Below are positions 11,333 to 22,670 of a stretch of DNA of 64,000 bases, piece by piece. Made by a program: the position numbers and the translations under genes. Position 1 is the first letter of the stretch, and each line of letters starts with the position of its first letter. The DNA is taken from assembly GCA_011634665.1 (NCBI GenBank), contig WAEK01000007.1, forward strand, positions 2,009,001 through 2,073,000, in the 5' to 3' direction. The notes under the pieces were generated by a model. The model was given only the letters and a program-made list of their open reading frames with translations. It searched no databases and had not been told where the DNA came from. Origin of the DNA: Mortierella sp. BCC40632. Lineage: Eukaryota > Mortierellomycota > Mortierellomycetes > Mortierellales > Mortierellaceae.

Positions 11333-11938
11333 ATGTCCAAGCATTCTCGACTCGCCTATTCTCCTACTTCAACCATGGTCAAGTTCTCTCTCGCTTTGAT
11401 CTTTGTTCTTCCCGCTCTCTTGTCCTTATCACTCTCGGGTTCTTCACCCTCCGTCTCAGGCTCAATTGGTCTCGCCCATGCTGTACCGGTTGTTGGCAGA
11501 GTCCATCTGATGGTTGGCCAAGGATCCATGACTCCGTTCCAACGCAGATATGAGTATCATCAAGAAAAGTCGGTGGAGGATACGGAAGGCGACGACGAAA
11601 ATGGAGAAGAAGAAGAAGAAGATGATGATGATGATGACGCAAAGGCTGTCGCAGCGAGTTATGACGGTGAGCAAGATGAATCGCGTCTAGGGGAGCGATC
11701 AGAAGAGAAAGAGGACCAAACTGACGACAACGAGGGTGACTATGGTAATGATAAGGATGGCGGTCAAGAATCCGATGAAATGTACACTCAAGCTTCCCAG
11801 GAAGAGAACGATGGTCCCATTGCTCAAGAGGTTGATGGCGAGCCCATTTACGTGCACACGCCCCCTGGTGCTCCATATCAAAATCCTTCGTATCCTGTGC
11901 AGCCTTGCCGTACTAGAGCTTGCCGGACTCGCATGTAA
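11333..11938 (+). CDS. Secreted, highly acidic protein (effector- or wall-like)
   Basis: Single exon, 201 aa from the first ATG. The second in-frame ATG (11375, context ACCATGG) gives 187 aa and starts MVKFSLALIFVLPALLSLSL, a textbook signal peptide. From the first ATG the hydrophobic stretch sits behind a 14-residue basic/Ser leader, so 11375 may be the true start. The mature region is dominated by Glu/Asp (an E/D block at about residues 90-100) with Gln, Gly and Ser and has no recognisable fold. The C-terminus (PYQNPSYPVQPCRTRACRTRM) carries two CRTR units, possible partners in a disulfide. I do not recognise a family. Acidic secreted proteins can bind Ca2+ or the cell wall, but nothing in the sequence proves this. 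It is convergent with DHS. Confidence 0.7.
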   Translation: MSKHSRLAYSPTSTMVKFSLALIFVLPALLSLSLSGSSPSVSGSIGLAHAVPVVGRVHLMVGQGSMTPFQRRYEYHQEKSVEDTEGDDENGEEEEEDDDDDDAKAVAASYDGEQDESRLGERSEEKEDQTDDNEGDYGNDKDGGQESDEMYTQASQEENDGPIAQEVDGEPIYVHTPPGAPYQNPSYPVQPCRTRACRTRM

Positions 11939-12433
11939 ACTCCTCTTTTTTCCCCCTCCGGTACTTCACAAGCTATCCGGTGTCAAATGCAATAGTAAAT
12001 TGGTAGTCCCTCCCCTTTTCCCTACTGTTACATTTCATGATCCCACATTCCTGAACAATCAACTCAGTCGCTCTCTTCTCTCTCTCTCTCCCTACCTTGA
12101 TGGATTGAGAACCTCCACATTTCTTTCTTTCTTTCTCTCAGATACTCTACAGCAACTTAAGATTTCCTCTGTCCAATGAGCAAAGTAAAGTATAGAAAAT
12201 CAGCCAGAGTTCGTAAATTCAGAAAAATAAATAAATAAATAAATAAAAGCGCCTGTGTAGGAGGTGTAGTACGCTTAGAGATCCCCATCAAACTCTGAAA
12301 AAAAAAAAAAATCAACCAATTTGATCCGCATAAACAAATGAATTGGTATATCAAGTGCGAGTGTGTGTGTATTAATATACAGTAGAATGCTGAGTGATGA
12401 TAGCAAGTCTCCTTGCTTTTTTCTTCTTTCTTT
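11939..12433. other. Convergent 3' region between secreted protein and DHS
   Basis: No gene is seen. An (AAAT)n run at about 12226-12247 contains overlapping AATAAA hexamers and may end the plus-strand gene about 290 bp after its stop. T- and CT-rich blocks follow up to the DHS stop. Confidence 0.4.
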
Positions 12434-13957
12434 TCATGATCTTTTTTTTCTCTCTCTTTCTTTTTTAAGGCAAGGATGCAGAGCCGTTCTCCTTCTTTTT
12501 GTTGCGGTCTCCTTCGCAAAGTCCTTGCCAAAGGTTTGAGCAACAATCAATGGGAAAGCAACCGTTGCATCACAATACACCTTGACTGATTTAGCATCCA
12601 TTCGGATCTTGCCCCATGAAACAGCTTCGTCAGGTCTTGCACCTGCATCACTTCCGTCAAATTCTTGACCAGTATTGATAAACACTGCATAGTCAGCGCC
12701 ATTACGCTATTAGAGAAAGGAGGGAGGGAAGGAGAGTAAAAGAAGTTAGGTACAATTTTTTCCCCCCTGATAAATCAGAGTATGAAATTTCACAAGAGAA
12801 AAAAAAAAAAAAAAAAAAAAAAAAAGATATTGATCGACGTTCTCAAAAATGATACAAATTTATCCGAAAGAAAACCCTTACCATCAGGTTGGCATTGCAG
12901 ATGTGATGCTTGACAACACCTCCTCCCAAAATGATGACGCCTGTCTTTTTCGCAAACACAGCCTGGTTGTTCATTGCGCGAATGTCGGAAACAATATCAA
13001 TGATCAGTCCTGGATTCTTGTATGAATGAAAGTAAATCATGTCGCCCAAGGATCCATCCGTCAACGCAGGGCAAAAGACTGGGATGTCGTTCTAGATTAG
13101 AGATGGAATAAAAACAAAATGCAAGAACAGACAGCAGGTTAGTTTCAAAGTATCCAGCATCATACATACATACACATACAAAAAGTCGCGTTAGGCCTCG
13201 TTGGAATAGTTTGGTTTTTCTTTGTATTGACGCGAGAATTCACCTTATAAGCCCAGTAATAGATTGATTCCTCATGAGCGATCTCCTTGCCTAACCGCCG
13301 AATGACCGAGCTTGGTGCCCAGTGAGCACCTTCTTCCTGTTGTTCCTTCAACATCTGGTCCAGGATGGGCACCACCCAATCCTCAAACTTGCAATAGTTG
13401 TCGTTGGGAACCAACAGATTTCCGATCCGGTTCAAGCCCTGGCGTCTCAATTTACTACCCTCGAGCTGGAACTCGCCCAAGTAGGTCGGTGCAAGACACT
13501 TGATAAAGTCCTCCTCAATACCTCCTGCAGACGAAACAAGACAATCAACCAACCGATGTTGAACCAAGAATCGAATCACCTCCCGAACACCGGACGAGAC
13601 CAAATTTGAGGTGTAGCCCAAAAAGATCTTGCACTTGACCGAGGCTCGGTATTGAGGGTCCAACAACTCAGGATCCACGGTATTTCCTTCCAGAGACGCC
13701 TCTTGAGGCAAGGGTTCATCCGAGAGTCTCCAAGTTCGCATCTCGTTGATGATCTCGATGGCCTTTCCAATGGCCGAGGCCTGGAAACCCGAGGTGATAA
13801 AGGTGGAGAGGAGAGAATCCAGAGTCACAGTCTGGTTAAAGTCGGGTCCCTTGATCACCACCGAATCCTTTGGCATCTCGGTCGATGACACAAAGACAGC
13901 AGCCTGTGTCGAATCCGGAAGAGCGTCCTGAGATGGAAGAGATGCTTGCCCTGACAT
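12434..13957 (-). CDS. DYS1: Deoxyhypusine synthase
   Basis: Three exons (13957-13244, 13091-12882, 12706-12434, all phase 0) give 398 aa. The enzyme uses NAD and spermidine to attach an aminobutyl group to one lysine of eIF5A, the first step of hypusine formation in the cytosol. Near-invariant family blocks are present: [96 protein letters not shown] and SWGKIRMDA, which includes the active-site lysine (about residue 341). Length is normal apart from about 25 extra C-terminal residues rich in Lys/Arg ([20 protein letters not shown]) that run past the conserved end. The start ATG lies 280 bp from the stop of the next gene on the same strand. Confidence 0.97.
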
Positions 13958-14237
13958 GATTGAGAAATGGGTTCGGAGGGGGGAGGAAAAAAAGAGAAAG
14001 AGAGAAAGAGAGATCGATCGATCAACCTTGGATCAAGTTCGGTCTTTTAATCCGTCTCGGCCTCTCTCTGTCTGTCTGTCGTTCTCTCTCTCTCCCCCTC
14101 AGTCTAGAGTGGCTTGACCCAAGCCCATCGAAATCAAATCCTCTATCGGCTACGCCCTACTCGGTCTTTTTTTTTTTACTGGATTCAGGCGGACCGGCCG
14201 AGAGAAGGGAAAAAAAGAAGGTTTTTTTTTTTTTGTT
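13958..14237. other. Short intergenic spacer, DHS promoter and Ctk3-like 3' end
   Basis: 280 bp between tandem minus-strand genes, with GA-rich and CT-rich blocks and two T runs. No separate gene is visible. Confidence 0.4.
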
Positions 14238-17200
14238 CTACCTCTGGAATTGACCGTTCGTATACCCCTGGTGAACAGGTTCTCCCCCACCAGTCTTAGT
14301 TTGCACCTGTGGTGGTGGCACAGGAGGCAATGGTGGTGGAGGTGGAGGAGGGACACTTAGTCCAGACTCGGAGTTTACTCCTCCTCCTCCTCCTCCTCCC
14401 ATTGGGTGACTTATACCTCCTGAACCATGTAGCTCATTCGTCGAACTAGTCAAAGAACCTGCCACAACCCCTGTCATGGACATGCTTCCTACAGGATTCA
14501 GTGCGCCTGCGCCACTAGTAGACGGTGGCATTCCTGAGATCGAGCCATGATAAGAAGACTTTGCATGCATGGACGAGGACATGGAGTAGGCATGCTGAGA
14601 GTGTGATGGATGCGAGTGAGATGACTGTGTATAGGAAGAATGAGACGATGAGTGATGATGACTCGGATGGTGTCCTGATTGGGAATGATAGTATGAGTGT
14701 GAATGATGACTCGAGTGATGCTGGTATGAATGCTGACTTGGTTGCCTCGGGTGATGTTGATTGTGACTATGACTGTGGTGGTTAGGGTGGTGCTGGTAAG
14801 AGTGTGCCTGTGTCTGTGCCTGTGCCTGCGGATGTTGTTGGAAATAATGCTCTGAACTTGCACCTCCTCCTCCTCCTCCTCCCTCCCCTCCTCCTCCTCC
14901 TTCATAATAGTATCCTGAAGATCCTGAAACGCCCCCACCTCCACTCGTGACCAGTCCTTCTACAGCACCATCGTTCCTAGAGCCAGGATTGGAGTTTGCA
15001 CCAGCCATTGCTCCTACGGATCCCATGTTTGAAAGAGAGAGTGGTGATAATGAAGCAACCGCTGATGGTGAAGAAGAAGTTCTTGAAAGTGGCATCCGAT
15101 GATCCACCTCACCCAACCAGGGATATCCTGGCAGATACTTTTGGTTGTCACTCTCAATGTTCTCGTAATCATTCTCATCCATGTCCGAGACTTCATCCCA
15201 TTGTTGGAGAAACTCTGCTTCTGAAGGTTCGTCCGAGGGTCGAATCCAAATCTCTTCACGTATCCTCTTGTGCTAATATATATAAAAATATATCAAAGAA
15301 AAAAACGTTGAATACAAAGAACTCTAGAATCATTTCAGACAAGAGTGTGCTGCTAGGTCCAAAAAGGTTGGAGAAAGTCTTACTCGCTCACGATCTTCAT
15401 CCATGCGCCTCAGAATATCTTCTTTTGTCAATGCTGTTTCGGCAGTGGCTGAGGCAGCCGTCCTAGAATATGTTGATTAAATGAGTATACTTCAGTGATC
15501 CATGGGTCCAAGAGCGGTAGTGTAGGAAGCATTTCAAGGGCCAATCCACTTACCCAAGGTCTCTGGACAACAAAGGTTTCTCTACAGCCTCTATAGTTCC
15601 TGGCTGAAAGATCCTCTTGGCCTTCCACAGCTCAAGAACCTAAAAGGAAAAGGAAAAGGAAAAGGAAAAGGAAAAGGAAAAGGAAAAGGAAAAGGAAAAG
15701 GAAAAGGAAAAGGAAAAGGAAAAGGAAAAGAAAAGGACTCAGAACAAAAATCTGGAATTGGGGTATCTTGAAAGAATTAGAGGAGCAAAAAAATATATCC
15801 TCTACTCCATTCTCTTAGCATCATCTACCTTCTTTGTTCCAGCAACATTGACGTTTCCTTTCGGCCCGCTCGGTGTCACGCAGTCGATGATCTTGCCCAA
15901 AGTTTTCTGAATGAGCTCGATATAACCAGAAAATCCTGCTTTGTGGCAATGGTGGCATATCGAGTCCAGGACGTAAAAGATATTCATTCGCGCATTGACC
16001 GAGGACGTCTATGGATCAGAAATTCACCCAGAAGGGAAAGTAACAAAAAGATAAATGAAAGAAAGAAAAGGTTCACAGAGGGAATGATAAGTAAAAACGA
16101 GTCGCGTAGGTAATGTGGCGAGACTGGAGCGCAGAATAGAGGGTGCCGAGTTGTTATATTGGTGAAAGTGGGGGGGGGGGCGAAAGAATGTGGAACGACT
16201 TCTCCGCATGCCAAAAGACCATTGGTGGCAATAAGGATAGCAGAGTGACTATAACAAGCCGTGCGGAATAAACTCCTGAGAATATGAATAGGTTGGATTC
16301 GAAGAAAGGCGACGGGAGAGCGGGGTTTTGGAGTAAATAAGAGATACCGAGTAAAACAAAGGGTCAAGGAGGGGGGTTCAGGAGAGGGAAGATGTATAGG
16401 GCAAAGAGTAGAAGGGTGGCGGTGTTGGGGTAAACTAGGGTACAAGCAGTAGATATGCCAGTATATTGTAAAGAATGAAAGCGAACTTTTTGGAGATGCT
16501 CGATGGGGAATAGGGTGATAGCTGGCGAACAAGGTAGGTCGTATCGAAAGTGTTATGTAGACAGGTGAAGAAGGTCGTGGTATAGGTAGAGGTTTCAGGA
16601 GAGAGAAGTGGTGCGAAATCAAGAATAGCTAAGGACTCGATTGACCTTGCTCAAGAGGAAAAGAGTAGTGAGAAGGGATGGAGGATGAAGAGGATGAAGA
16701 GGATGAAAAGGATGCTGGGAAATAACAGCTGTGGCGGGAAGGCCAAGAAAAGAAAAACGGCGCTGCCTGGCGTTCAATTGGTCCACCGTTATTCGTTTCG
16801 CCCTGGTCCGCTTTTTATATGATCTCTTTTTTTTTCTTTTCTTTTTTCTTTTTTTCTTTTTTTGCTATTCCATACTCTTGCGCTTGCTGAGAGTCTCGTA
16901 ATCACTTTTATTCTCTGAACGAAGACAAGGACTGATAGTCCGCGAGCGATCCAGCGAGACTGATACACGTCGAAAAACACCGGATATGAAAAAAAAAAAG
17001 AAAGAAAAAGAAAGAAACGCGCGAAGAATAAAAAATAAAAAATAAAAAATAAAGCAAGGCTGAGAGTAGTAAACGCGGCGCGTTTCCAAAAAGAGACGCG
17101 CCGGTAAAAAAAATAAAAATAAAAATAAAAACAAAATGCATTGACAAGTACAGGATGCCCGCTCACCCCGAAGGACGAATTTTTTTAAAAAGCGTGCTGA

Positions 17201-17688
17201 GGGCGGTACATGCTGAATTTATCCTCTGCAATCAACAGTGTTCCTCATCAAGTGGCAGTTTACAGTATCCCGAAGACGTTCCAGTGTAACACAATCCATA
17301 TTCCAGATGAGAAAATAACGACTGTTGGTCCAGTATGAAAAAAAGACAACAAGGCCTTTTTGCCATGCTGGATGTCGATTGTTGGAACAGGGGTATCCTT
17401 TTTTTTTTTTTTTTTTTTTTTTTGTCGGACAAGGGTGTGTGCAACTAAAGGGTCCATGGGTGTAGGGGGTGGGGAAAAGAGGAAAAGATAGAGATGATAT
17501 AGGTAGAAAAATGGCTAGTGCTTGCTCACCTTTTCAAGTTCTTCCATGATACAGCTGAAAAGGTCCTCGTATAGATTCTGGTGCTTCATAGCAAAGCTCC
17601 CGACTTTTTGGATAGAGTATTGTGACGCATTGAGCTTGCTTAGCAGACCTAGGAATTCAAGGCGCGCCTCGAAAGGATCAACCTCCAT
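14238..17688 (-). CDS. CTK3: CTD-kinase gamma subunit (Ctk3/Lsg1-like), CID domain
   Basis: Five exons (17688-17530, 16008-15829, 15639-15554, 15462-15384, 15272-14238) with closed phases give 512 aa. Residues 1-113 match the CTD-interaction-like domain of Ctk3: DPFEARLEFLGLLSKLNASQ, FAMKHQNLYEDLFSCIMEELEK, then NARMNIFYVLDSICHHC. A short LWKAKRIF / KEDILRRMDEDRERHKRIREE helix follows at about 115-180. Ctk3 is the gamma subunit of CTDK-1, which phosphorylates Ser2 of the RNA polymerase II CTD during elongation. Residues from about 210 onward are disordered: Gly runs, a His/Ser/Tyr/Gln-rich block (about 290-390), then polyGly and polyPro. Known Ctk3 proteins are much shorter. Intron 1 is 1521 bp, very long for this genome. 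Intron 2 carries a hexanucleotide repeat up to its acceptor. Confidence 0.88.
15642..15730. repeat. (AAAAGG)n hexanucleotide repeat inside Ctk3 intron 2
   Basis: About 15 near-perfect AAAAGG units on the plus strand (CCTTTT on the coding strand). The last unit forms the pyrimidine tract and part of the acceptor, CCTTTTAG, at 15640-15641. Confidence 0.9.
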
Positions 17689-18295
17689 TGTAGTGATGAC
17701 GTCTGCTTGGTGGCTAGGTGCTCAAACAGGAAAAAGGTTGGTATAAGAGTATAGATCACGGACAGATCGATCTTCTGTGGCGGCAATCGAGTAAAGATGA
17801 TGAGCGAATCCTGGTCTGGATGCCTGCTAGAAGATGTTGCAAGTCAGATTCCCACGACGGCCAAATGCTAAATGCTCCTCTAGCTCTGTGAGGTCTGCGA
17901 AACGCAACGGTCTGCGTTGTCCTTGATTCGAATCACGAGGAGCCTGCTGCGCTCTTGATTGGGCGCCGTTCGATCTCAAGAAAACAAAAAAAAAAAAAAA
18001 AAAAATGTCCGGAAGAAAGGGAGTCACCAAGCAAAATCAGATGGAAGGGAACAGATAGAGAAAGGAGGGGAGGACACAGCAAGGAACAGTGGGCCAAAGG
18101 CGAGATGATGTATGGGACAGAATAAAAAAATGAGAAATGTGTAAAGTGCCATCGCCACCAGCGCTTGCGGTGGCTTATGTGCCCTGAGCAATCTTGGACT
18201 GCCCTGGGTATGTTATTTCAACATTCACTGAGGACAACTGACTAACTAATGACCCAAAATGGGTCTGGTATACGCGTTAGGTCCCTCCTAGAGGC
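17689..18295. other. Intergenic, Ctk3 promoter side
   Basis: 607 bp between the Ctk3-like start (17688, -) and the F-box/LRR stop (18296, -). One A run (about 17986-18005) is present and no open frame has protein-like character. It should hold the promoter of the Ctk3-like gene. Confidence 0.4.
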
Positions 18296-21138
18296 CTAGA
18301 AGAGAGAACAAACTTGGACCTGGATTCGTGGACGCCTTCCTTGCAACCGCGTCTTGACCGCCGCTTCAATCTCGATTGACCCACGAAGCTCGAGCGATGA
18401 CAATAATGGAAGACTCTTGGCGATCCAACGAGCTTCAGCTGCTCCGAATACTACATTCGAGCGCTCGTATAGAGAAAGAGTTTGAAGCTGCTTTAGCTTT
18501 CGGAAAGCTCCAAACCCTGTCTGAAGCGAGAAAGGATGAAGAGCCGCAATGGAGGCAACCTCAGATGTAGGAAATAATCTATCGATAACCGGAGACCCTG
18601 CAAAGGAACTCGTGCTCCGCAATGATGTTTGGTCTAGTGGATGCCCCATATCGCTACTTGATGCCTGGCTGCTGCTTTCATGGCGAGAGCCATCAGTAAG
18701 TTTTTGGGATGGCTCCTCAGCATCGCCTCGACTGCTACTCGAGTCATCGTTGATCAAACTGCTTCCATCCGCTTCGATGTCGTTGGAGAATAGAGCAGGT
18801 TCCTGATCGTTCGTTGAGGGTATTGATTGCTGTGTCCATGCAGCTGCAGGCATTTTGCTGTCTCGGCGCCTCATAGTGGCCCCGGCATGAGCACTGAGAA
18901 AGCTATTCAAAGCCGGGCTGTTGTAGAGGTGTAATGCTTGAAGGCTGCTGAGTTGTTTCAGCTGTCGGAACATTGCATTAAAGTCTTCTTGGACAGATTC
19001 GAGTAGCTCCTCATATGACTGGGTCTTTGTCGGTGTCTGTGAACAAGGTTTGTCGCTGGCACGGTATTCGTCGTCTTGGTATTGTTGAGTCAATGCTAGC
19101 TGCTCAGACTGATACATGTCGTCCATCTGACCTTGGTGTCCAGTCTTGTGAATTGCTTCCTGGTTGCTTGTGGTCGTAAACAGTACCCTCGGCTGAAGGG
19201 TAAACTCCAGCCTCTTCAACCGCGTACAGGCCCAAGGTAACTGGCCATGGAAACACTCTGCGGATACGAGGTCACAGCTAAGGAACTGAAGCTCCTGCAA
19301 CTGGGGACAACGTTCAACTAGAGCCAAGATTCCTCGGGCAGTGATCTTGTTACAATAACTAAGATTGATATGGGTCATCAACGGTGCTCCTGTCCTCATA
19401 TTCTTGTTACCTCCGAAGGAGAACGAGCTGGCGAGAGTTTCCAGTGCAGAGTCTTCGATGTTAGTGAACTGAAGGTCAAGAGTGCGAAGACTCCTACCCT
19501 GTAGTGCTCGAAACAGCGCTTGAAATTCAGTGTTTGCAATTCCAAGGCAAAATACAAGGCTAAGCTCCTCTAGATACTCAAGTGTTGACTCGTTCTCGAG
19601 AAGTCGTGAAGTCGGGCAAACAGAACGCCTCCTCTTCTTCGGGTGAGTGGGATAGTACACTTGCTCCTGGCCATTCGGCTGTTTTGATCTGCATCTTGCT
19701 GGGCCCGTGCTGTCCAAGTGTGGCGGCTGACGGTATTTTTGAAGGCAATGATTGTGAGAGATGTGCCTCTGTTGAGGGTGTAGTCTTTGTGAGTAGGGAG
19801 TGTCCTGGTGAGACTTTTCCTGGTCGATGGATTGTTTACACGCCCAAGAAGACACAGACTCTTGTGGCATGGTGTCACACTGTTGTTGCTGATGCTGCAG
19901 TAATAGTTGGTGGAGATGTTTTGGTGGAAAGCACTCGGAATAGGGGCTGCTGTAAGGCTGGGAATCCATTGCGTCAAAGGCTAGGCACGAAGTAGAGCGC
20001 CTCATGTGTTTTGATTGAGCCGCAATTGGACTCAAGTTTGGTGAAGACGAAGGTCCTTCCACTTCTGCTGCTCCTTCCGAAAATGCTACTGCCTCAGTTT
20101 CGAGTGAGTTCTTGAAGCTCTTGAGTTGCTCATTAAAGTTATTCATGTCCACGTCTTGACTCGGTTCATCGCCTAGTTCGAGATCATCCTGTGCTGTGTA
20201 GTAACCAGATCGAGATTCCAGCAGAAGCATTTCCTGGTCTTCAGCCAACTCTTGTTCTGGTAGTACATGACTGCTCCCGATGCTATCAAAGAACCCCTTG
20301 AATGTAATCATCTCGTTCCTTGAGAGATCAAGCGACTTTACCCGTGAACAAGTCTCTGTCAAGGTCAAGAGCGCTTTGTCGTCGATATCACTGTCCATCA
20401 ATTCCCAATGTTGAATCCCAGGACTGAGTCTACAGAGCGCTAACATCCGCTCGATCCCGTGAGAGGTAGATGAGATGTGAGGCAGTCGTATGCAGCGTAG
20501 ACCGCGGAGGGAGGCTTGCTCGAGAAACTCCATCAGCATTGATGTGCGGTTGTAGAGCATCACCCTGTCAACAAACAGAGTTTGAAGGGATGGCATCTTC
20601 CCGAGAAGGGCGCAAAATTTTTCTCCATCCGTGCCCTATGATAGTCCAGCAAAGGAAGGAAAAAAAATGCAATCGTGAGTACAGGTTCAAGTGTTGGAGT
20701 AGTATGCTTATCCTTGTATGGTTGGTTGGTTCAGCCGTTCACACATACACAGCACCATCATCGGCCAGGGCCACTGTGAGAGTAAAATGGACTGAGAAAC
20801 GCAGCAGGCCTGGATGGACCTTGAGCCATCTCTCACCAAGACAATCCAGAGTACTACTGCGTAAAAAGGAGTGCACTTACACATTCTTTGAGAGTAAGGG
20901 TCCTTACATAGGAGCCACGAGATTCCAGTTGTTCTAGGAGCGCATTGTAGTAAGGGTGTTCCCAGGTATCGGCATCAAGCTCCAGGCTCTGCCAAAGAGC
21001 TCTTTGTGAAAGATCTAGCCAAGTCCTGTTGACGAGACCTGTCGAAAGAGCAAGTTCTGTTGGACTGAGAACACCACATGATAGGATCGTGAAGAGTATC
21101 TCTGGAATAGAGAGTGCGACAGTACTTGGAGCTGCCAT
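18296..21138 (-). CDS. F-box / leucine-rich-repeat protein
   Basis: Two exons (21138-20881 and 20635-18296, phase 0; 245-bp intron) give 865 aa. Residues 10-55 form an F-box (IPEILFTILSCGVLSPTELA, then NRTWLDLSQRALWQSLEL), the Skp1-binding module of SCF ubiquitin ligases. AMN1/Grr1-like leucine-rich repeats follow in two blocks: about 95-190 (QTLFVDRVML, KSLDLSRNEMITFKGF) and about 435-560 (LEELSLVFCLGI, LRTLDLQFTNIEDSALETLA, MTHINLSYCNKITARGILAL). A final repeat lies near the C-terminus (LQTLSLYERSNVVFGAAEA). The blocks are separated by long Ser/Gln/His-rich disordered inserts. It probably selects substrates for an SCF ligase; the substrate cannot be inferred. The start is the ATG just before the F-box. 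Confidence 0.85.
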
Positions 21139-22670
21139 ATGTTGTGTCACTGAGTGTGGTGAGAAATGGGTGAGGGGATCGAGTGAGGACGGGGCCAGAC
21201 GAGGCTGGATGAGTGTAGGATGGGCGGGATGAAAAGCAAAGGAAGAGTGAAAGAGAGAAGAGAGAAGGAGAAATACAAGAAAGAGAGAGAAGCTAATTCA
21301 AGTGGACACACTCCAAAAGTAAAAGGAGCGATGCAAGACGAGATGCAGAGAGGCGAGGCAGCAAGCAGGAGGTAGGCGGGGTCGAGGCAAAGATCAAGAG
21401 GGCACAACAAGGGGTGGAAAGAGCGGGAGGAAATCTGGCAGGAGAGAGAAAGGGATGTGCTTGAGGGAGAGAGAAAGAGAGAGAGAAAAAGGTAGGAGAA
21501 ATGGACAGGGTTGTCGCGATGGTGCTGTCAGTGCTTGTGAAGGATGCTGTGTGGTGAGGATTGACAGTGAGAAAGGCGCTTGTTGAGGAGAGTGACTGTG
21601 TGTGTGAGTGTGTGTGTGAGAGAGAGAGAGAGAACTAAAGAAAAATGGTTGACTAGGGCGGAGGAGCGCCCAATCAATATATTTATATGTCAGTGCACAG
21701 GTGGCTCGTCCTCCTTCCACTCCCCCGTGCACCCTTTCACATCTGCTTGGCTCTTGTCATCCCACCGGTACCGCGTGGACGAGTCTTGCCGTTACTCTTT
21801 CTCTCAGGTGCAACTATGCCCCGCATCCGATCGGCTGGTGGGCCAAGCCATGCACCCTCGAGACAACCGTGTCATCATCGTGCCCGTCTCTTCCCTTTCG
21901 GGCCTTTAAAAAAAACCCTCTTCCAGCCTGGTCAGCTCAGACCAGCAACGCCCAAACTATCCTTCTTTCTTCCCCTCCTTGTCCCATCCCTTCTGACTAA
22001 CAGCTTTGGATTCCGACGCGGCACGGCAAGGCCGATGCCGTGTCTCGCCGTTTTCTCTCATCCCGGTCTCTGCCGCCTTTTTAGCAAAAGACATCGGCCA
22101 AGTCCTCTTTTCTGCTACTTCTCACTCCTCCTCTTCCTCCTCTTCACACACCCCTCTTTGAAGATCAAGTCAATGTGAAGGGTAAAAGGGTACCTCTACT
22201 CGCAGGGGACACCCTGATTCAATGCATACAGCAGGACAAGGGGAGGGGTTGGCTGCACACGGTTGCACAACTAGGGACGAAGGTCATCTAAACTTAAATT
22301 CTCCGATTTTTTTCTTTTTCTTTTTTTTTTTTTTGCATTCCAGAGATACTCCAGCAGACGTATTGACTTTGGGACCGTGCTTTCAAAAGAGGTCCACCTT
22401 CATTCATGCCCAGTCAATAATAGAGAATGAAAGGGGGAAAAAAAATGGACAGGGCACTTTTGCTGAAATGGTCAGAGGGCACGTAAAAATATATATATCA
22501 GGTCTGGGTCAGGAAATCTCACTATCCATGAACCATCTTTTTTTTTTTTTTTTTTTTTTCACATGTGCCAACAATATCTATTGTATCGGTATATATGCTT
22601 TGTACTAAGCTATTTCCTTTTTCCGCTTTCGTTGACCCTTTAGTCCGGTTTCTTTTTAAGGACTGCCATA
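21139..22670. other. Intergenic, F-box gene promoter and GH16 3' end
   Basis: About 1.5 kb with GA-rich runs (21470-21490, 21618-21635), a GT/GA stretch and T runs (about 22318-22335, 22538-22559). The open frames are low-complexity and lack supporting splice sites. No gene called. Confidence 0.4.

Noticed and set aside
15984..16622. 212-codon open frame on the minus strand
   Set aside because: It lies inside Ctk3 intron 1, has Ser/Pro/Leu low-complexity composition and overlaps exon 2 in another frame.
17925..17945. GATTCGAATC, similar to a tRNA B box
   Set aside because: No A box, acceptor stem or cloverleaf can be drawn around it.
21687..22178. 163-codon open frame on the plus strand
   Set aside because: Pro/Leu/Ser-rich chance frame in a CT-rich promoter; no start context or family motif.
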